Source of the DNA: Nitrospirillum viridazoti CBAmc | Lineage (GTDB): Bacteria; Pseudomonadota; Alphaproteobacteria; Azospirillales; Azospirillaceae | NCBI RefSeq assembly: GCF_000730165.1 | Contig: NZ_CP022112.1 | Span: 1,156,001-1,220,000, forward strand | Length of the DNA: 64,000 nucleotides | Reading direction: 5' to 3' | Shown here: positions 9,302 to 17,739 of the stretch, piece after piece | How positions within the stretch are numbered: the first letter of the stretch is position 1 | Layout of the letters: the number at the start of each line of letters is the position of its first letter | Position numbers and translations under genes: made by a program | The notes under the pieces: model-generated | The model's input: the letters and a program-made list of their open reading frames with translations, nothing else | Database searches by the model: none | Told to the model about the DNA's origin: nothing

Positions 9302-10513
9302 ATGCAGAGGGCCAAAATCCGTATTGCCATCGCGGGCATCGGAAACTGTGCGAGCGCGCTGATCCAGGGCATTCATTACTACACCCCTGAGCGCTGCCGC
9401 GACGGCGTGGTCGGCCTGATGCATCGTGAGATCGGCGGCTTCCTGCCCTGCGACATCGAGGTCGTCGCCGCCTTCGACGTGGACGCGCGCAAGGTGGGCA
9501 CCGACGTCCATCGCGCCATCTTCGCCAAGCCCAACTGCACCAAGGTTTTCCAGGCCGACATTCCCGACAGCGGCGTGACCGTCAAGATGGGCCAGGTGCT
9601 GGACGGCATCTCCGACCACATGGCGGACTATTCGGAAGACCGCACCTTCGTGCGCGCCGACGCGGCCGAGCTGAGCAAGGACGAGATCGTCGCCGAGCTG
9701 AAGCGCACCGGCGCCGAGGTCCTGCTGAACTACATGCCCGTGGGCTCCGAACAGGCCGCCCGCTTCTACGCGGAATGCGCGCTGGAGGCCGGCGTCGCCT
9801 TCATCAACAACATGCCGGTGTTCATCGCCAGCGACAAAGCCTTCGCCGACCGCTTCAAGGCCCGCAACCTGCCCATCATCGGCGACGACATCAAATCCCA
9901 GCTGGGCGCCACCATCACCCACCGCGTGCTGACTGACCTGTTCGCCAAGCGCGGCGTGAAGCTGCGCCGCACCTACCAGCTCAACACCGGCGGCAACACC
10001 GACTTCCTCAACATGAAGAACCAGCACCGCCTGGTCTCCAAGAAGAAGTCGAAGACGGAGGCCGTGCAGGCCGTCGCCCACAAGCGCATCGAGGACGACA
10101 ACATCCACGTCGGCCCCAGCGACTACGTGCCCTGGCAGAACGACAACAAGCTGTGCTTCATCCGCATGGAGGGCTATCTGTTCGGCGACGTCCCCATGGA
10201 TATCGAGCTGCGCCTGTCGGTCGAGGACTCGCCCAATTCCGCCGGCGTCGTCATCGACATGATCCGTTGCTGCAAGCTGGCCCTGGACAACGGCATCGGC
10301 GGCATCCTGGAAGGACCCAGCGCCTATTTCTGCAAGCACCCCCCGGTCCAGTACACCGACGACGACGCCTACCAGATGACCGAGACCTTCATCCGCGGCA
10401 CCACCCTGAAGCTCGCCGTCGCCAAATGAAGTGCCTGATCGTCGCAGCCGGGCAAGGAACCCGGCTGCGGGAGCGCGGCCTGCTCAAGCCGCTGATCCCC
10501 ATCAAGGGCAGCC
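9284..10513 (+). repeat. Duplicated segment A1 (inositol synthase plus start of nucleotidyltransferase)
   Basis: This segment is near-identical to 22627-23854. It begins 18 nt before the inositol synthase ATG and stops abruptly 88 nt into the nucleotidyltransferase gene. I count about seven single-base differences inside the inositol synthase gene, all silent, and two one-base deletions in the other copy after it. Confidence 0.92.
9302..10429 (+). CDS. ino1: myo-Inositol-1-phosphate synthase, copy 1
   Basis: This 375-residue enzyme converts glucose-6-phosphate to inositol-3-(1-)phosphate with NAD. The Rossmann GIGNCASALIQG is at 12-23, and the family's core (GDDIKSQLGATITHRVL, then TYQLNTGGNTDFLNM) follows around 200-245. 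It resembles the actinobacterial/thermophile-length form rather than the roughly 510-residue eukaryotic one. The stop overlaps the ATG of a nucleotidyltransferase, which is followed by a CDP-alcohol phosphotransferase, so the inositol phosphate is probably used for a lipid headgroup. The protein is identical to that of the second copy. Alternative fates such as osmolyte or thiol synthesis are less supported by the neighbourhood. Confidence 0.92.
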   Translation: MQRAKIRIAIAGIGNCASALIQGIHYYTPERCRDGVVGLMHREIGGFLPCDIEVVAAFDVDARKVGTDVHRAIFAKPNCTKVFQADIPDSGVTVKMGQVLDGISDHMADYSEDRTFVRADAAELSKDEIVAELKRTGAEVLLNYMPVGSEQAARFYAECALEAGVAFINNMPVFIASDKAFADRFKARNLPIIGDDIKSQLGATITHRVLTDLFAKRGVKLRRTYQLNTGGNTDFLNMKNQHRLVSKKKSKTEAVQAVAHKRIEDDNIHVGPSDYVPWQNDNKLCFIRMEGYLFGDVPMDIELRLSVEDSPNSAGVVIDMIRCCKLALDNGIGGILEGPSAYFCKHPPVQYTDDDAYQMTETFIRGTTLKLAVAK

Positions 10514-11142
10514 CCCTGATCGAACGCGTGATGGAGCGGGGGCGCGCCGCCGGCGTCACGGAATTCGTGGTAGTCAGCGGCTATCGCGGCGAAGATCTGC
10601 GGGCGGCCGTGGATGTCCTGGCGGCGCGGGTTGGCGTTGCCGTCTCCCATGTCGTCAACGACGAATGGGAACGGGCCAACGGCGTCTCGGTCCACAAGGC
10701 GAAGGCCCTGCTGGCGGAGCCATTCCTGCTGACCATGTGCGATCACCTGGTGGACCCCGGCATTTTCCAGGGCCTGATGGCGCTGCGGCCAGAACCGGAC
10801 AGCGTGACCCTGGCCGTCGACTTCAACATCGAACGGCCGTTGAACGACCCGGAAGACGTCACGCGCGTGAAGTGCGTGGATGGCCGGATCGTGCACATCG
10901 GCAAGGTTATCCGCGACTTCAACGCCTTCGATACCGGCGTCTTCCTCTGCACGCCGGGCATGTTCGCGGCGCTGGAGGAAAGCCAAGCCAAGGGCGACGA
11001 CAGCATCTCGGGCGCCATGAACGTGCTGGCGGGGTGGAAGAAGGCCTGCGTCCACGACATCGGCGACCGGTTCTGGATCGACGTAGACGACCCGGTCGCG
11101 TTCGAGAAGGCCGAAAAGCTTCTGGACGCCGGCCAGCTCTGA
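10426..11142 (+). CDS. Inositol-1-phosphate cytidylyltransferase-like nucleotidyltransferase
   Basis: This is a 238-residue nucleotidyltransferase of the GT-A-like sugar-phosphate type. It has an N-terminal activation loop AAGQGTRLRERGLLKPL (7-23), a metal-site Asp in TMCDHLVDP and a C-terminal FWIDVDDPVAFEKAEK. The same order occurs in the cytidylyltransferase half of archaeal and thermophile IPCT/DIPPS proteins that make CDP-inositol. It overlaps the inositol synthase by four nt, with the CDP-alcohol phosphotransferase starting four nt after its stop. Activation of inositol phosphate with CTP is inferred from this sandwich. Sequence alone cannot exclude CDP-glycerate (as for Caulobacter CpgD) or a sugar phosphate. 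Confidence 0.78.
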   Translation: MKCLIVAAGQGTRLRERGLLKPLIPIKGSPLIERVMERGRAAGVTEFVVVSGYRGEDLRAAVDVLAARVGVAVSHVVNDEWERANGVSVHKAKALLAEPFLLTMCDHLVDPGIFQGLMALRPEPDSVTLAVDFNIERPLNDPEDVTRVKCVDGRIVHIGKVIRDFNAFDTGVFLCTPGMFAALEESQAKGDDSISGAMNVLAGWKKACVHDIGDRFWIDVDDPVAFEKAEKLLDAGQL

Positions 11143-11145
11143 GCC

Positions 11146-12024
11146 ATGCAAACCACTGAACCGGTCAAGCGGACCTCCGAAATCGAGGAGGTCACCAACC
11201 TGTACGTCATCCATCCCATCTCAAGCTGGCTGACCCCCAGGTTCGCCGCCCTGGGGATACCGCCGAACGCGGTGTCCCTGGCCGGGATGGCCTTCGGCAT
11301 CGCCGCCGGCGTGGCCTACGCCCATTACCAGACCCTGGCGTCGACGGTGGCGGCCTTCGTCCTGATGATCGCCTGGCACGTCATGGACGGCGCCGACGGC
11401 CAGTTGGCCCGGCTGACCAACGCGCAGTCGGAAACCGGCAAGATCCTGGACGGCATCTGCGACTACGTCACCTTCATCGCCGTCTATGTCGGCCTGGCCA
11501 TGACGCTGGCGGCGGAACAAGGCGGCTGGGTGTGGATCGTCATCGTGGCCGCCGGCGTGGCCCACGCGGTCCAGTCCGCCGCCTATGAGATGCAGCGCCA
11601 GTGCTACAACTTCTGGGGCTGGGGACGGAAATCCGCCGAGCTGGCCAAGCTGGACACCCCGGCGGCGCACCGCCCGGGCGTGCTGGGCGCGCTCTACCGC
11701 CTGTATCTGCACCTGCAGTACCTGACGACGGGCGTCACCGTTGGCTTCCACGACGAACTGGCGCGTGCCTTGGCCGCCGATGAGGCCCGCGCACCGAAGA
11801 TTCGGGAGGCGTACCGGGCCGCCTTCGCCCCGGCGGTGCGGCGCTGGTCCATCCTGTCGGCCAACTATCGCACGCTGGGCATTTTCATCGCTGCCGCCGC
11901 GGGCCGGCCGCTGCTGTATTTCTGGTTCGAGCTGGTGGGCTTCAGCGTGATCCTGGCCGTCCTGCTGTCGCGCCAGGCCGCCCGCTCCGCCCGCTTCCTC
12001 ACGAGCCTGCGACAGGCGGCATAG
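11146..12024 (+). CDS. CDP-alcohol phosphotransferase family protein (candidate inositol-phosphoceramide synthase)
   Basis: This is a 292-residue integral membrane enzyme. The signature D-x2-D-G-x2-A-R-x8-G-x3-D-x3-D is complete: Asp81, Asp84, Gly85, Ala88, Arg89, Gly98, Asp102, Asp106. Several hydrophobic helices surround it (about 45-78, 108-140, 240-275). Such enzymes move a phospho-alcohol from a CDP carrier to a hydroxyl acceptor. Next to inositol synthase and an IPCT-like gene, CDP-inositol is a plausible donor; next to ceramide genes, ceramide is a plausible acceptor. A PI-phosphate synthase using CDP-diacylglycerol is the main alternative. The 3' end overlaps that of the convergent lptG-like gene by 26 nt. 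Confidence 0.8.
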   Translation: MQTTEPVKRTSEIEEVTNLYVIHPISSWLTPRFAALGIPPNAVSLAGMAFGIAAGVAYAHYQTLASTVAAFVLMIAWHVMDGADGQLARLTNAQSETGKILDGICDYVTFIAVYVGLAMTLAAEQGGWVWIVIVAAGVAHAVQSAAYEMQRQCYNFWGWGRKSAELAKLDTPAAHRPGVLGALYRLYLHLQYLTTGVTVGFHDELARALAADEARAPKIREAYRAAFAPAVRRWSILSANYRTLGIFIAAAAGRPLLYFWFELVGFSVILAVLLSRQAARSARFLTSLRQAA

Positions 12025-13108
12025 CCGGCACCGGGCGCGTCCTGTGCGCCCGGTGGAAGAGATAGGCGGACAGCCCGATCAGGATCAGCGACGGGCCCAG
12101 GGCCGTCACGGCGGGGCTGAGGTTCAGCAGCAGGTCGAGGCGATCGGAAATCTGCTGCGTCAGGGAAAAGCCGATGCCGATCACGGCACCGATGGTGATC
12201 TGCTGGCCCGTGGACTGGGACCGCGGCGGCCCGAACACGAACGGCGCCGCGGTCAGCGCCATGGCCAGCATGGTCAGCGGCAGGCTGAGCTTGGTCCACA
12301 ATTCCTGTTCATAGCGCACCGCGCGCTGGCCCTGCCGCCCCAACTCGCGGACATAGCGATAAAGGCTAGTCGGCGACATGTTCTCCGGCACCGGCATCAG
12401 GTCCTGCACGCGCTTGCCCGGCAGGAAGGACGCCCAGGACAGGTTGTCCAGATGCTCGGTATGGATCTGCTTGGCATCCACGGTCTTGCGCGTCACGTCG
12501 CGGAGTTGCCAGGGACCTTCCGACTGGATTTCCGCGCGGTCGGCATGGATGAACGTCTCCAGCCGGCCGTCCTGTGAGAAGGTGTAGACGTTCACGCCGC
12601 GCAGGACGTTCTTGCTCTCGATCCGCAGCACGTTCAGGTATTGCCGCGCGCCGCTGGCCCAGAAGCTGTCGCCGCTGTCCGCCAGGGACGAGTCGGCCAA
12701 AGCGGCGGACCGCAGGGTCAGGGCCAAATGTTGCGCTGGCGGAATGACGAATTCCGCCACCAGGAACAGCACGAGGACCACCGGCGGCAGCAGTTTGAGC
12801 ACCGACCCGATGATGCGCATTTCCGATAGGCACAAGGCGCGCATGGCCGTCAGTTCCGAGCCCTTGCCCAGGCTGCCCAGGGCCAGCAGGGTTCCGATCA
12901 GCATGGCCACGGGCGCCACCTGCAGGACGCGCGACGGGCTGGTCAGCAGCACGTAGACCAGGGCGTTGACCACGTGGTACTGGCCCTCGCCCACCGACTT
13001 CAGCTGTTCGACGAACTCGAGCAGGCTGAACAGCGCCACCACGCCGCCGGCGACCGTCAGGAAAGCCTTCAGTACCGCGCCGCCGATATACCGGTCAAAC
13101 TGGGTCAT
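11999..13108 (-). CDS. lptG: LptG-family permease
   Basis: This is a 369-residue YjgP/YjgQ-family inner-membrane protein. There are transmembrane helices near 15-40, 60-85 and 95-120, a periplasmic jellyroll-like middle, and three C-terminal helices from about 285. In the Lpt system LptG and LptF form the transmembrane part of the ABC complex that extracts lipid A from the inner membrane. The gene follows lptF with a 14-nt overlap. No lptD, surA or pdxA follows, unlike the usual alphaproteobacterial arrangement. Its place among sphingolipid genes suggests a paralog dedicated to ceramide-lipid export, which is an inference. Confidence 0.82.
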   Translation of the reverse strand: MTQFDRYIGGAVLKAFLTVAGGVVALFSLLEFVEQLKSVGEGQYHVVNALVYVLLTSPSRVLQVAPVAMLIGTLLALGSLGKGSELTAMRALCLSEMRIIGSVLKLLPPVVLVLFLVAEFVIPPAQHLALTLRSAALADSSLADSGDSFWASGARQYLNVLRIESKNVLRGVNVYTFSQDGRLETFIHADRAEIQSEGPWQLRDVTRKTVDAKQIHTEHLDNLSWASFLPGKRVQDLMPVPENMSPTSLYRYVRELGRQGQRAVRYEQELWTKLSLPLTMLAMALTAAPFVFGPPRSQSTGQQITIGAVIGIGFSLTQQISDRLDLLLNLSPAVTALGPSLILIGLSAYLFHRAHRTRPVPAMPPVAGS

Positions 13109-14246
13109 GGCGGACAGTGTGTTCCCGCGGCACCTCAAGGCTGCCGGACAGCCGCTTGACCAGGGTCCGGACACGGAACTCCACGTTCCACTGCGGCCAG
13201 TACAGCGCCACGACCAGCAGCACCCCCAGCAGCGCCGGCGCCCACCAGATGCCCGGAATGGCGCCGACGGAGCCGTGCTGCACCCAGGTGCGGGCCGACG
13301 TGCACAGCAGGTAATAGCCGGAATAGACCAGGATGGCGGTACCGAACTTGGCGTAGCGCCCCCCCTGCCGGGGATTGACGCGGCTGAGGGGCATGCCCAG
13401 CAGGCCCAGCAGCAAGGTGGAGAGGCAGGTGGACAGCCGCCACTGGAACTCCGCGATGTCGGCGGGATCGCTGGAGCGGGCCAGGCGGGCGCTGCTGACG
13501 CCCGTGGCGCTGTATTCCTGCGGGGCGATGTTGTGGTTGGCAGGGTCCAGCGTGACGCTGCCCACATCCATCATGCGGTCCTGGGTCGAGTCGTCGCGGC
13601 CCAGGAAATAGACGTGCGCGCTATCCAGCCGCACGTTCGATCCGCCGTCCCGCTTCGGCGGCAGGGCGCGGGCGCTCTGCGCCATGATGATGTCGGTGGT
13701 GGTCGGATGCTGGATCTGGATGAAGACCTCTTTCGCCGGGCCCCGGATTCCCTCCCGCCGGGGGAAGAAGATGACCCGGCCGCCGTGCTTGTTGAGGTAG
13801 AAGGTGCCCGATTCCATGGCATCGACGTTCATGGAAAGCTGCGCGCGGTACGTGATGTCGTGCGACTTCTCGTACGCCCAGGGGCGCACGACCAGGGAGA
13901 GCGCCAGCACCAGCACCGCCAGGCCGCCCGACAGCATGAACAGCGCGCGCAGCACGATGCCTGGCGTCACCTGCAGGGCGAACATGGCGGTGATTTCGGA
14001 GTCGCCGTAGAGCTTGCCGAAGGCCATCACCACCGAGACGTACAGCGAGATGGGGATCAAAACCTCAAGCGAAATCAGGAGCTTGAGCCCAACCAATTCG
14101 GCGATGGCGCCGGTGGGCAGCAGGCCGTTGACCGCATCGGCCAGCAGGCCCGCGGTGCTGTAGCCCACGAACAGGGCCGCAAGGATGCCCAGCACGGCCG
14201 CCAGCGGCTTCGCGACTTCTCGGATTAGGTAGCGTTCGATGATCAA
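13095..14246 (-). CDS. lptF: LptF-family permease
   Basis: This 383-residue YjgP/YjgQ-family permease has six predicted helices, three at each end, around a periplasmic domain. It begins IIERYLIREVAKP, typical of the family. The start is a TTG preceded only by a weak AGAG; I find no ATG in a reasonable position. It is the first gene of a two-gene minus-strand operon with lptG, and is divergent from the ACP-serine palmitoyltransferase operon across a roughly 240-nt region. Loading onto an LptB ATPase encoded elsewhere would be needed. It may be the housekeeping Lpt pair or a sphingolipid-specific paralog. Confidence 0.82.
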   Translation of the reverse strand: MIIERYLIREVAKPLAAVLGILAALFVGYSTAGLLADAVNGLLPTGAIAELVGLKLLISLEVLIPISLYVSVVMAFGKLYGDSEITAMFALQVTPGIVLRALFMLSGGLAVLVLALSLVVRPWAYEKSHDITYRAQLSMNVDAMESGTFYLNKHGGRVIFFPRREGIRGPAKEVFIQIQHPTTTDIIMAQSARALPPKRDGGSNVRLDSAHVYFLGRDDSTQDRMMDVGSVTLDPANHNIAPQEYSATGVSSARLARSSDPADIAEFQWRLSTCLSTLLLGLLGMPLSRVNPRQGGRYAKFGTAILVYSGYYLLCTSARTWVQHGSVGAIPGIWWAPALLGVLLVVALYWPQWNVEFRVRTLVKRLSGSLEVPREHTVRHDPV

Positions 14247-14487
14247 AGCTCTACGCCATCCCGCGCTTGGTTCGTCTGGGGATTACCCTATCCGGCCGGG
14301 CGCCGGCTGACTTCCCCGGCGTCATCGCACCGGCCGTCGGACCATGGCATACGACATCTCGCATTAATGTCTATGACAATCCGACGACAGCCTTCTATAA
14401 AGGCTACGGCGGATATATGAAGCCTTCGCTAAATTGCGAGTGGGCGGAATGGCGGCTCCGCGATGGTGGCATAGCTAATATAGAAGC
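14247..14487. promoter_or_regulatory. Divergent promoter region lptF / acyl carrier protein
   Basis: About 240 nt lie between divergent genes. The half next to the ACP gene is AT-richer (for example around 14380-14420 and 14470-14485) and is probably the promoter. The sequence is unrelated to that before the second ACP copy, so regulation of the two copies is probably different. Confidence 0.4.
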
Positions 14488-14739
14488 ATGGCTAACTCAG
14501 AAGAGCAGATCCGGTCGCTTGTATTCGACGCCCTCCGTGCCGCTCTGGAACGGCCCGTCGAATTGTCGGATGATACGAACATCACCGAAGGCCTCGGCCT
14601 GGATTCGGTTGCAGTCATGGATTTTGTGATGGAGATCGAGGATGCGCTCGACATCTCCATCCCGCTGGACCGGATCGCCGAGGTGAAGACCGTCGGTGAT
14701 CTTATCGCTACGGCACGTGATCTTAAGGGCAACCGCTGA
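14488..14739 (+). CDS. acpR: Acyl carrier protein for sphingolipid synthesis (AcpR-like), copy 1
   Basis: This is an 83-residue acidic four-helix carrier protein. The phosphopantetheine attachment serine is Ser40 in GLGLDSVAVMDF. It sits three nt before the serine palmitoyltransferase gene, as in other bacteria where a special ACP supplies the acyl thioester for that enzyme. It is similar but not identical to the second copy at 23917; differences are concentrated in the first 26 and last 12 residues. The ribosome site is weak (AGAAG). Confidence 0.88.
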   Translation: MANSEEQIRSLVFDALRAALERPVELSDDTNITEGLGLDSVAVMDFVMEIEDALDISIPLDRIAEVKTVGDLIATARDLKGNR

Positions 14740-15943
14740 CCCATGGCTCTTTTCGATAAGTTCGCGCCCCTGATGAGGCAGTTCGAGAGCCTGGAATCCA
14801 CCGGCTACAACCCCTTCAACGTCAGCTTCGACCGGGTGCTCTCGCCCACCGAGGGGGTGATCGCCGGCCGGCGCATCCTGCTGCTGGGCACCAACAACTA
14901 CCTGGGGTTGACCTACGACCCCGACGTGATCGACGCCGCCGTCGCCGCGACCCGCAGCCTGGGCGCCGGCACCACCGGCTCGCGCGTCGCCAACGGCAGC
15001 TACGGCGGCCACCGGCAGCTGGAACGCCACCTGGCCGACTTCTACGGCCGGCAGCACTGCATGGTGTTCTCCACCGGCTATCAGGCCAACCTGGGCATCC
15101 TCTCCGCCCTGGCCGGCAAGGACGACCACCTGATCCTGGACGCCGACAGCCACGCCAGCATCTATGACGGCTCCCGCCTGGGCCACGCCCAGGTCACCCG
15201 TTTCCGCCACAACGACCCCGACGACCTGGACAACCGCCTGCGCCGTCTGGCCGACACCCCCGGCGACAAGGTCATCGTCGTCGAGGGCATCTATTCCATG
15301 CTGGGCGACACCGCCCCCTTGCGCGAGTTCGTCGAGGTCAAGCGCAAGTGGGGCGCCTACCTGGTGGTGGACGAGGCCCATTCCCTGGGCGTCCTGGGGC
15401 GCACCGGGCGCGGACTGGCCGAGGCGGCCGGCGTCGAGGATGAGGTCGACTTCGTCGTCGGCACCTTCTCCAAGAGCCTGGGCGGCATCGGCGGCTTCTG
15501 CGTCAGCGACATGGACGGATTCGACATCCTGCGCGTCGCCAGCCGGCCTTACATGTTCACCGCCTCCCTGCCCCCGGCCGTGGTAGCGGCGGTGACGGAG
15601 GCGCTGAACCAGCTGCGCCACCGCCCGGCGCTGCGCCAGCAGCTGATGGACAACGCCCGCCGCTTCCATGCCGGCCTCGGCGACCTGGGCTTCCATGTCG
15701 GGCCAGAGGCCAGCCCCGTCGTCTCCGCCATCATGCCCGACCCCAAGACGGCCTTCGCCTTCTGGACACGCCTGCTGGAGGCCGGCCTCTACACCAACGT
15801 CAGCCTGCCACCCGCCACGCCCAAGGGCCTCGCCCTGCTCCGCTCCAGCGTCAGCGCCGCCCATAGCCGCAGCCAGATCGACCACGCCCTCTCCCTGTTC
15901 GCAGACACCGGGCGCGAACTGGGCCTCATCCCGGCCGAGCCGG
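14503..15943 (+). repeat. Duplicated segment A2 (ACP plus serine palmitoyltransferase)
   Basis: Homologous to 23932-25372 at a constant offset of 9429 nt. The serine palmitoyltransferase part is nearly identical, the ACP part somewhat more diverged. Homology ends sharply within codon 401 of the serine palmitoyltransferase gene, so the C-terminal tails of the two proteins differ. Confidence 0.92.
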
Positions 15944-15978
15944 TCGCCCAGCCCGAAATCCGCGCCGCCGCTCAGTAA
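14743..15978 (+). CDS. spt: Serine palmitoyltransferase, copy 1
   Basis: This 411-residue alpha-oxoamine synthase condenses L-serine with an acyl thioester to give 3-oxo-sphinganine, the first sphingolipid step. Visible PLP-site features are GTNNYLGL (49-56), the aldimine-stacking region around TGYQANLG, DEAHSLG (Asp210, His213) and the PLP lysine Lys244 in GTFSKSLGG. 8-Amino-7-oxononanoate synthase, 2-amino-3-oxobutyrate lyase and ALA synthase share the fold. The preceding ACP, the AasR/CerR/BcerS set and the long N-terminal YNPFNVSFDRVLSPTEG block argue for serine palmitoyltransferase. It ends in a short unique tail, AQPEIRAAAQ. Confidence 0.88.
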   Translation: MALFDKFAPLMRQFESLESTGYNPFNVSFDRVLSPTEGVIAGRRILLLGTNNYLGLTYDPDVIDAAVAATRSLGAGTTGSRVANGSYGGHRQLERHLADFYGRQHCMVFSTGYQANLGILSALAGKDDHLILDADSHASIYDGSRLGHAQVTRFRHNDPDDLDNRLRRLADTPGDKVIVVEGIYSMLGDTAPLREFVEVKRKWGAYLVVDEAHSLGVLGRTGRGLAEAAGVEDEVDFVVGTFSKSLGGIGGFCVSDMDGFDILRVASRPYMFTASLPPAVVAAVTEALNQLRHRPALRQQLMDNARRFHAGLGDLGFHVGPEASPVVSAIMPDPKTAFAFWTRLLEAGLYTNVSLPPATPKGLALLRSSVSAAHSRSQIDHALSLFADTGRELGLIPAEPVAQPEIRAAAQ

Positions 15979-16502
15979 TACTTCATCAGCACGGAAACGG
16001 GATTGTCCCCGGCCTGAACGGGGATGCGCACCTTGCCCAGGTCCGGCGGCCCCAGGTACAGCGTCGGATTGTTGGAGAAGCCGTACCCCTCCGCCGGAAT
16101 GCCGAGCATCGTCGTATCGAAATGGCCATTGTCGTTTTCATCATGGAACAACGCCACCGCGTAATGGCCGGCCTGGGGCAGGACGAAGCAGGCCTCTGTC
16201 ACGGGCAGGACGACCGGCAGGATCTGGCGGGCGACTTTGTAGGCGCCGTCCAGGAAATGATCGGCATCGTCCGGATAGATGGTGATGGTGACATTGCCCT
16301 TGCCCGAGTGCATGCCGGTGACGCTGAGCCGCAGCCGGACCTGGGCGGCATCGTCCGGGTCGCACGGCGGGCCGGGCATGGCCACCGCCTTCTCCGCCCG
16401 GGCCGCCGCGGGGAGGACCAGGGCCGCCGTCATCAGGGCCGCCACCGCTGCCAGGGACCAGATGCCCGCCAGCACGGCGCGGGCGTTAAGCTTGCCTCGC
16501 AT
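15972..16502 (-). CDS. Secreted DUF2141-type protein
   Basis: This is a 176-residue protein with an N-terminal hydrophobic signal segment (about 8-35, ending in AARA). The C-terminal domain is of the DUF2141 kind, with ALFHDENDNGHFD (about 120-132), EGYGFSNN and a final VLMKYY. Biochemical function is unknown; members are exported. The start was chosen at an ATG with AGGGG about ten nt upstream rather than longer alternatives. It converges on serine palmitoyltransferase copy 1 with a 7-nt overlap. Any link to sphingolipids is by position only. Confidence 0.72.
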   Translation of the reverse strand: MRGKLNARAVLAGIWSLAAVAALMTAALVLPAAARAEKAVAMPGPPCDPDDAAQVRLRLSVTGMHSGKGNVTITIYPDDADHFLDGAYKVARQILPVVLPVTEACFVLPQAGHYAVALFHDENDNGHFDTTMLGIPAEGYGFSNNPTLYLGPPDLGKVRIPVQAGDNPVSVLMKYY

Positions 16503-16602
16503 CACCAACACGTCCCCTACCAGTCCATTCTTCCGGGCGCGCCCGCCCGCACCATGTACGGGCGGGCGCGGATGGACTTCAAGCCCTGTGAAGACCTCGC
16601 GC

Positions 16603-17739
16603 ATGCGTGACGTGGTCATCTTCCGGCACAACCTGTTCCGCGTCTCCGAGACCTTCATCACGGAGCAGGCGCGCTTCCTGCGCCGCCATGCGCCGCTATA
16701 CGTCGGGCGCCTGCGCTACGGCCCGCCGCCGCCGGGCGCCGCCTCGCTGGCGCTGGCCGATCTTTGGCCGCGCTTCACCCTGCCCCGCATCGGCTGGCAG
16801 ATGCTGACCCGCGATCCGGCACCGTATCAGCGCCTGCTGGCGGGGCGGCGCCCGGCCCTGATCCATGCCCACTTCGGGGTGGAGGGCGTCTATGCCCTGC
16901 CGGTGGCACGGCGCCTGAGCCTGCCGCTGATCACCACCTTCCACGGCTTCGACGCCACGCTGTCGACCGCGGCGCTGATGATGTCGCCCGCCTGGGTGAA
17001 CTATCCCCTGTTTCGCGGTAGCCTGGCCCGGCAGGGCGACTTGTTCCTCTGCGCCTCCGCCTTCATTCGCGAGCGGGTGCTGGCCATGGGCTTCCCGGCG
17101 GAGCGGACGCGGGTGCACTACATCGGTGTCGACTGCCAGGCCATCCGCCCCCGCGACCCGGAAGAGGAGACGCCGACCATCCTGCACGTCGCCCGCCTGG
17201 TGGAGGTGAAAGGGGCGGAATATCTGATCCGCGCCTTCTCCCTTCTTGCGGATTGGCATCCCAAGGCCCAACTGGACATCATCGGCGACGGGCCTTTGCG
17301 CAAGCCGTTGCAACGGCTTGCGGGAACGCTGGGATTGAGCAGTCGCATACGCTTTTTGGGCGCCCTGCCCCATACCGAGGTCCTGACGCGGATGCGCCGG
17401 GCGGCGATGCTGGTCCTGCCCAGCGTGCGCACCAACACCGGTCGCGTCGAGGGCCTGGGGATGGTCATGCTGGAGGCCGCCGCCACCGGCGTCCCCGTGA
17501 TCGGCAGCCGCATCGGCGGCATTCCGGAAGCCATCGTGGAGGATCGCACCGGCCTGCTGGCGCCGGAGCGGGATGCCGAGGCCCTGGCCCGGCACATGGA
17601 AACCCTGCTGGACAACCGCGACCTGCGCCACCGCATGGGATGGGAGGCGCGCGCCCACGTGGGGGCGCGGTTCGACATCACCCGCCAGACGGCAGCGCTG
17701 GAGGATATGTACGACCAGGTGGCCGGCCATGCGGCATGA
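16603..17739 (+). CDS. Family 4-type glycosyltransferase
   Basis: This is a 378-residue GT-B glycosyltransferase. An N-terminal acceptor domain contains HAHFGVEG. The donor half holds HVARLVEVKGAEYLI (about 190-205), IIGDGPL and the EGLGMVMLEAAATGVPVIGS block with the conserved glutamates. Its last 11 nt overlap the PIG-L deacetylase gene. This pairing of a GT4 enzyme and a PIG-L deacetylase is the one used for GlcNAc-inositol chemistry in mycothiol and GPI synthesis. Here it sits with inositol synthase, so transfer of GlcNAc to an inositol lipid is the working guess. The donor sugar is not identifiable from sequence. Confidence 0.85.
   Translation: MRDVVIFRHNLFRVSETFITEQARFLRRHAPLYVGRLRYGPPPPGAASLALADLWPRFTLPRIGWQMLTRDPAPYQRLLAGRRPALIHAHFGVEGVYALPVARRLSLPLITTFHGFDATLSTAALMMSPAWVNYPLFRGSLARQGDLFLCASAFIRERVLAMGFPAERTRVHYIGVDCQAIRPRDPEEETPTILHVARLVEVKGAEYLIRAFSLLADWHPKAQLDIIGDGPLRKPLQRLAGTLGLSSRIRFLGALPHTEVLTRMRRAAMLVLPSVRTNTGRVEGLGMVMLEAAATGVPVIGSRIGGIPEAIVEDRTGLLAPERDAEALARHMETLLDNRDLRHRMGWEARAHVGARFDITRQTAALEDMYDQVAGHAA

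Noticed and set aside
14743-15978. Annotation as 8-amino-7-oxononanoate synthase or 2-amino-3-oxobutyrate CoA ligase
   Set aside because: Same fold, but no biotin or threonine-degradation genes are present, while a dedicated ACP and all ceramide genes are.
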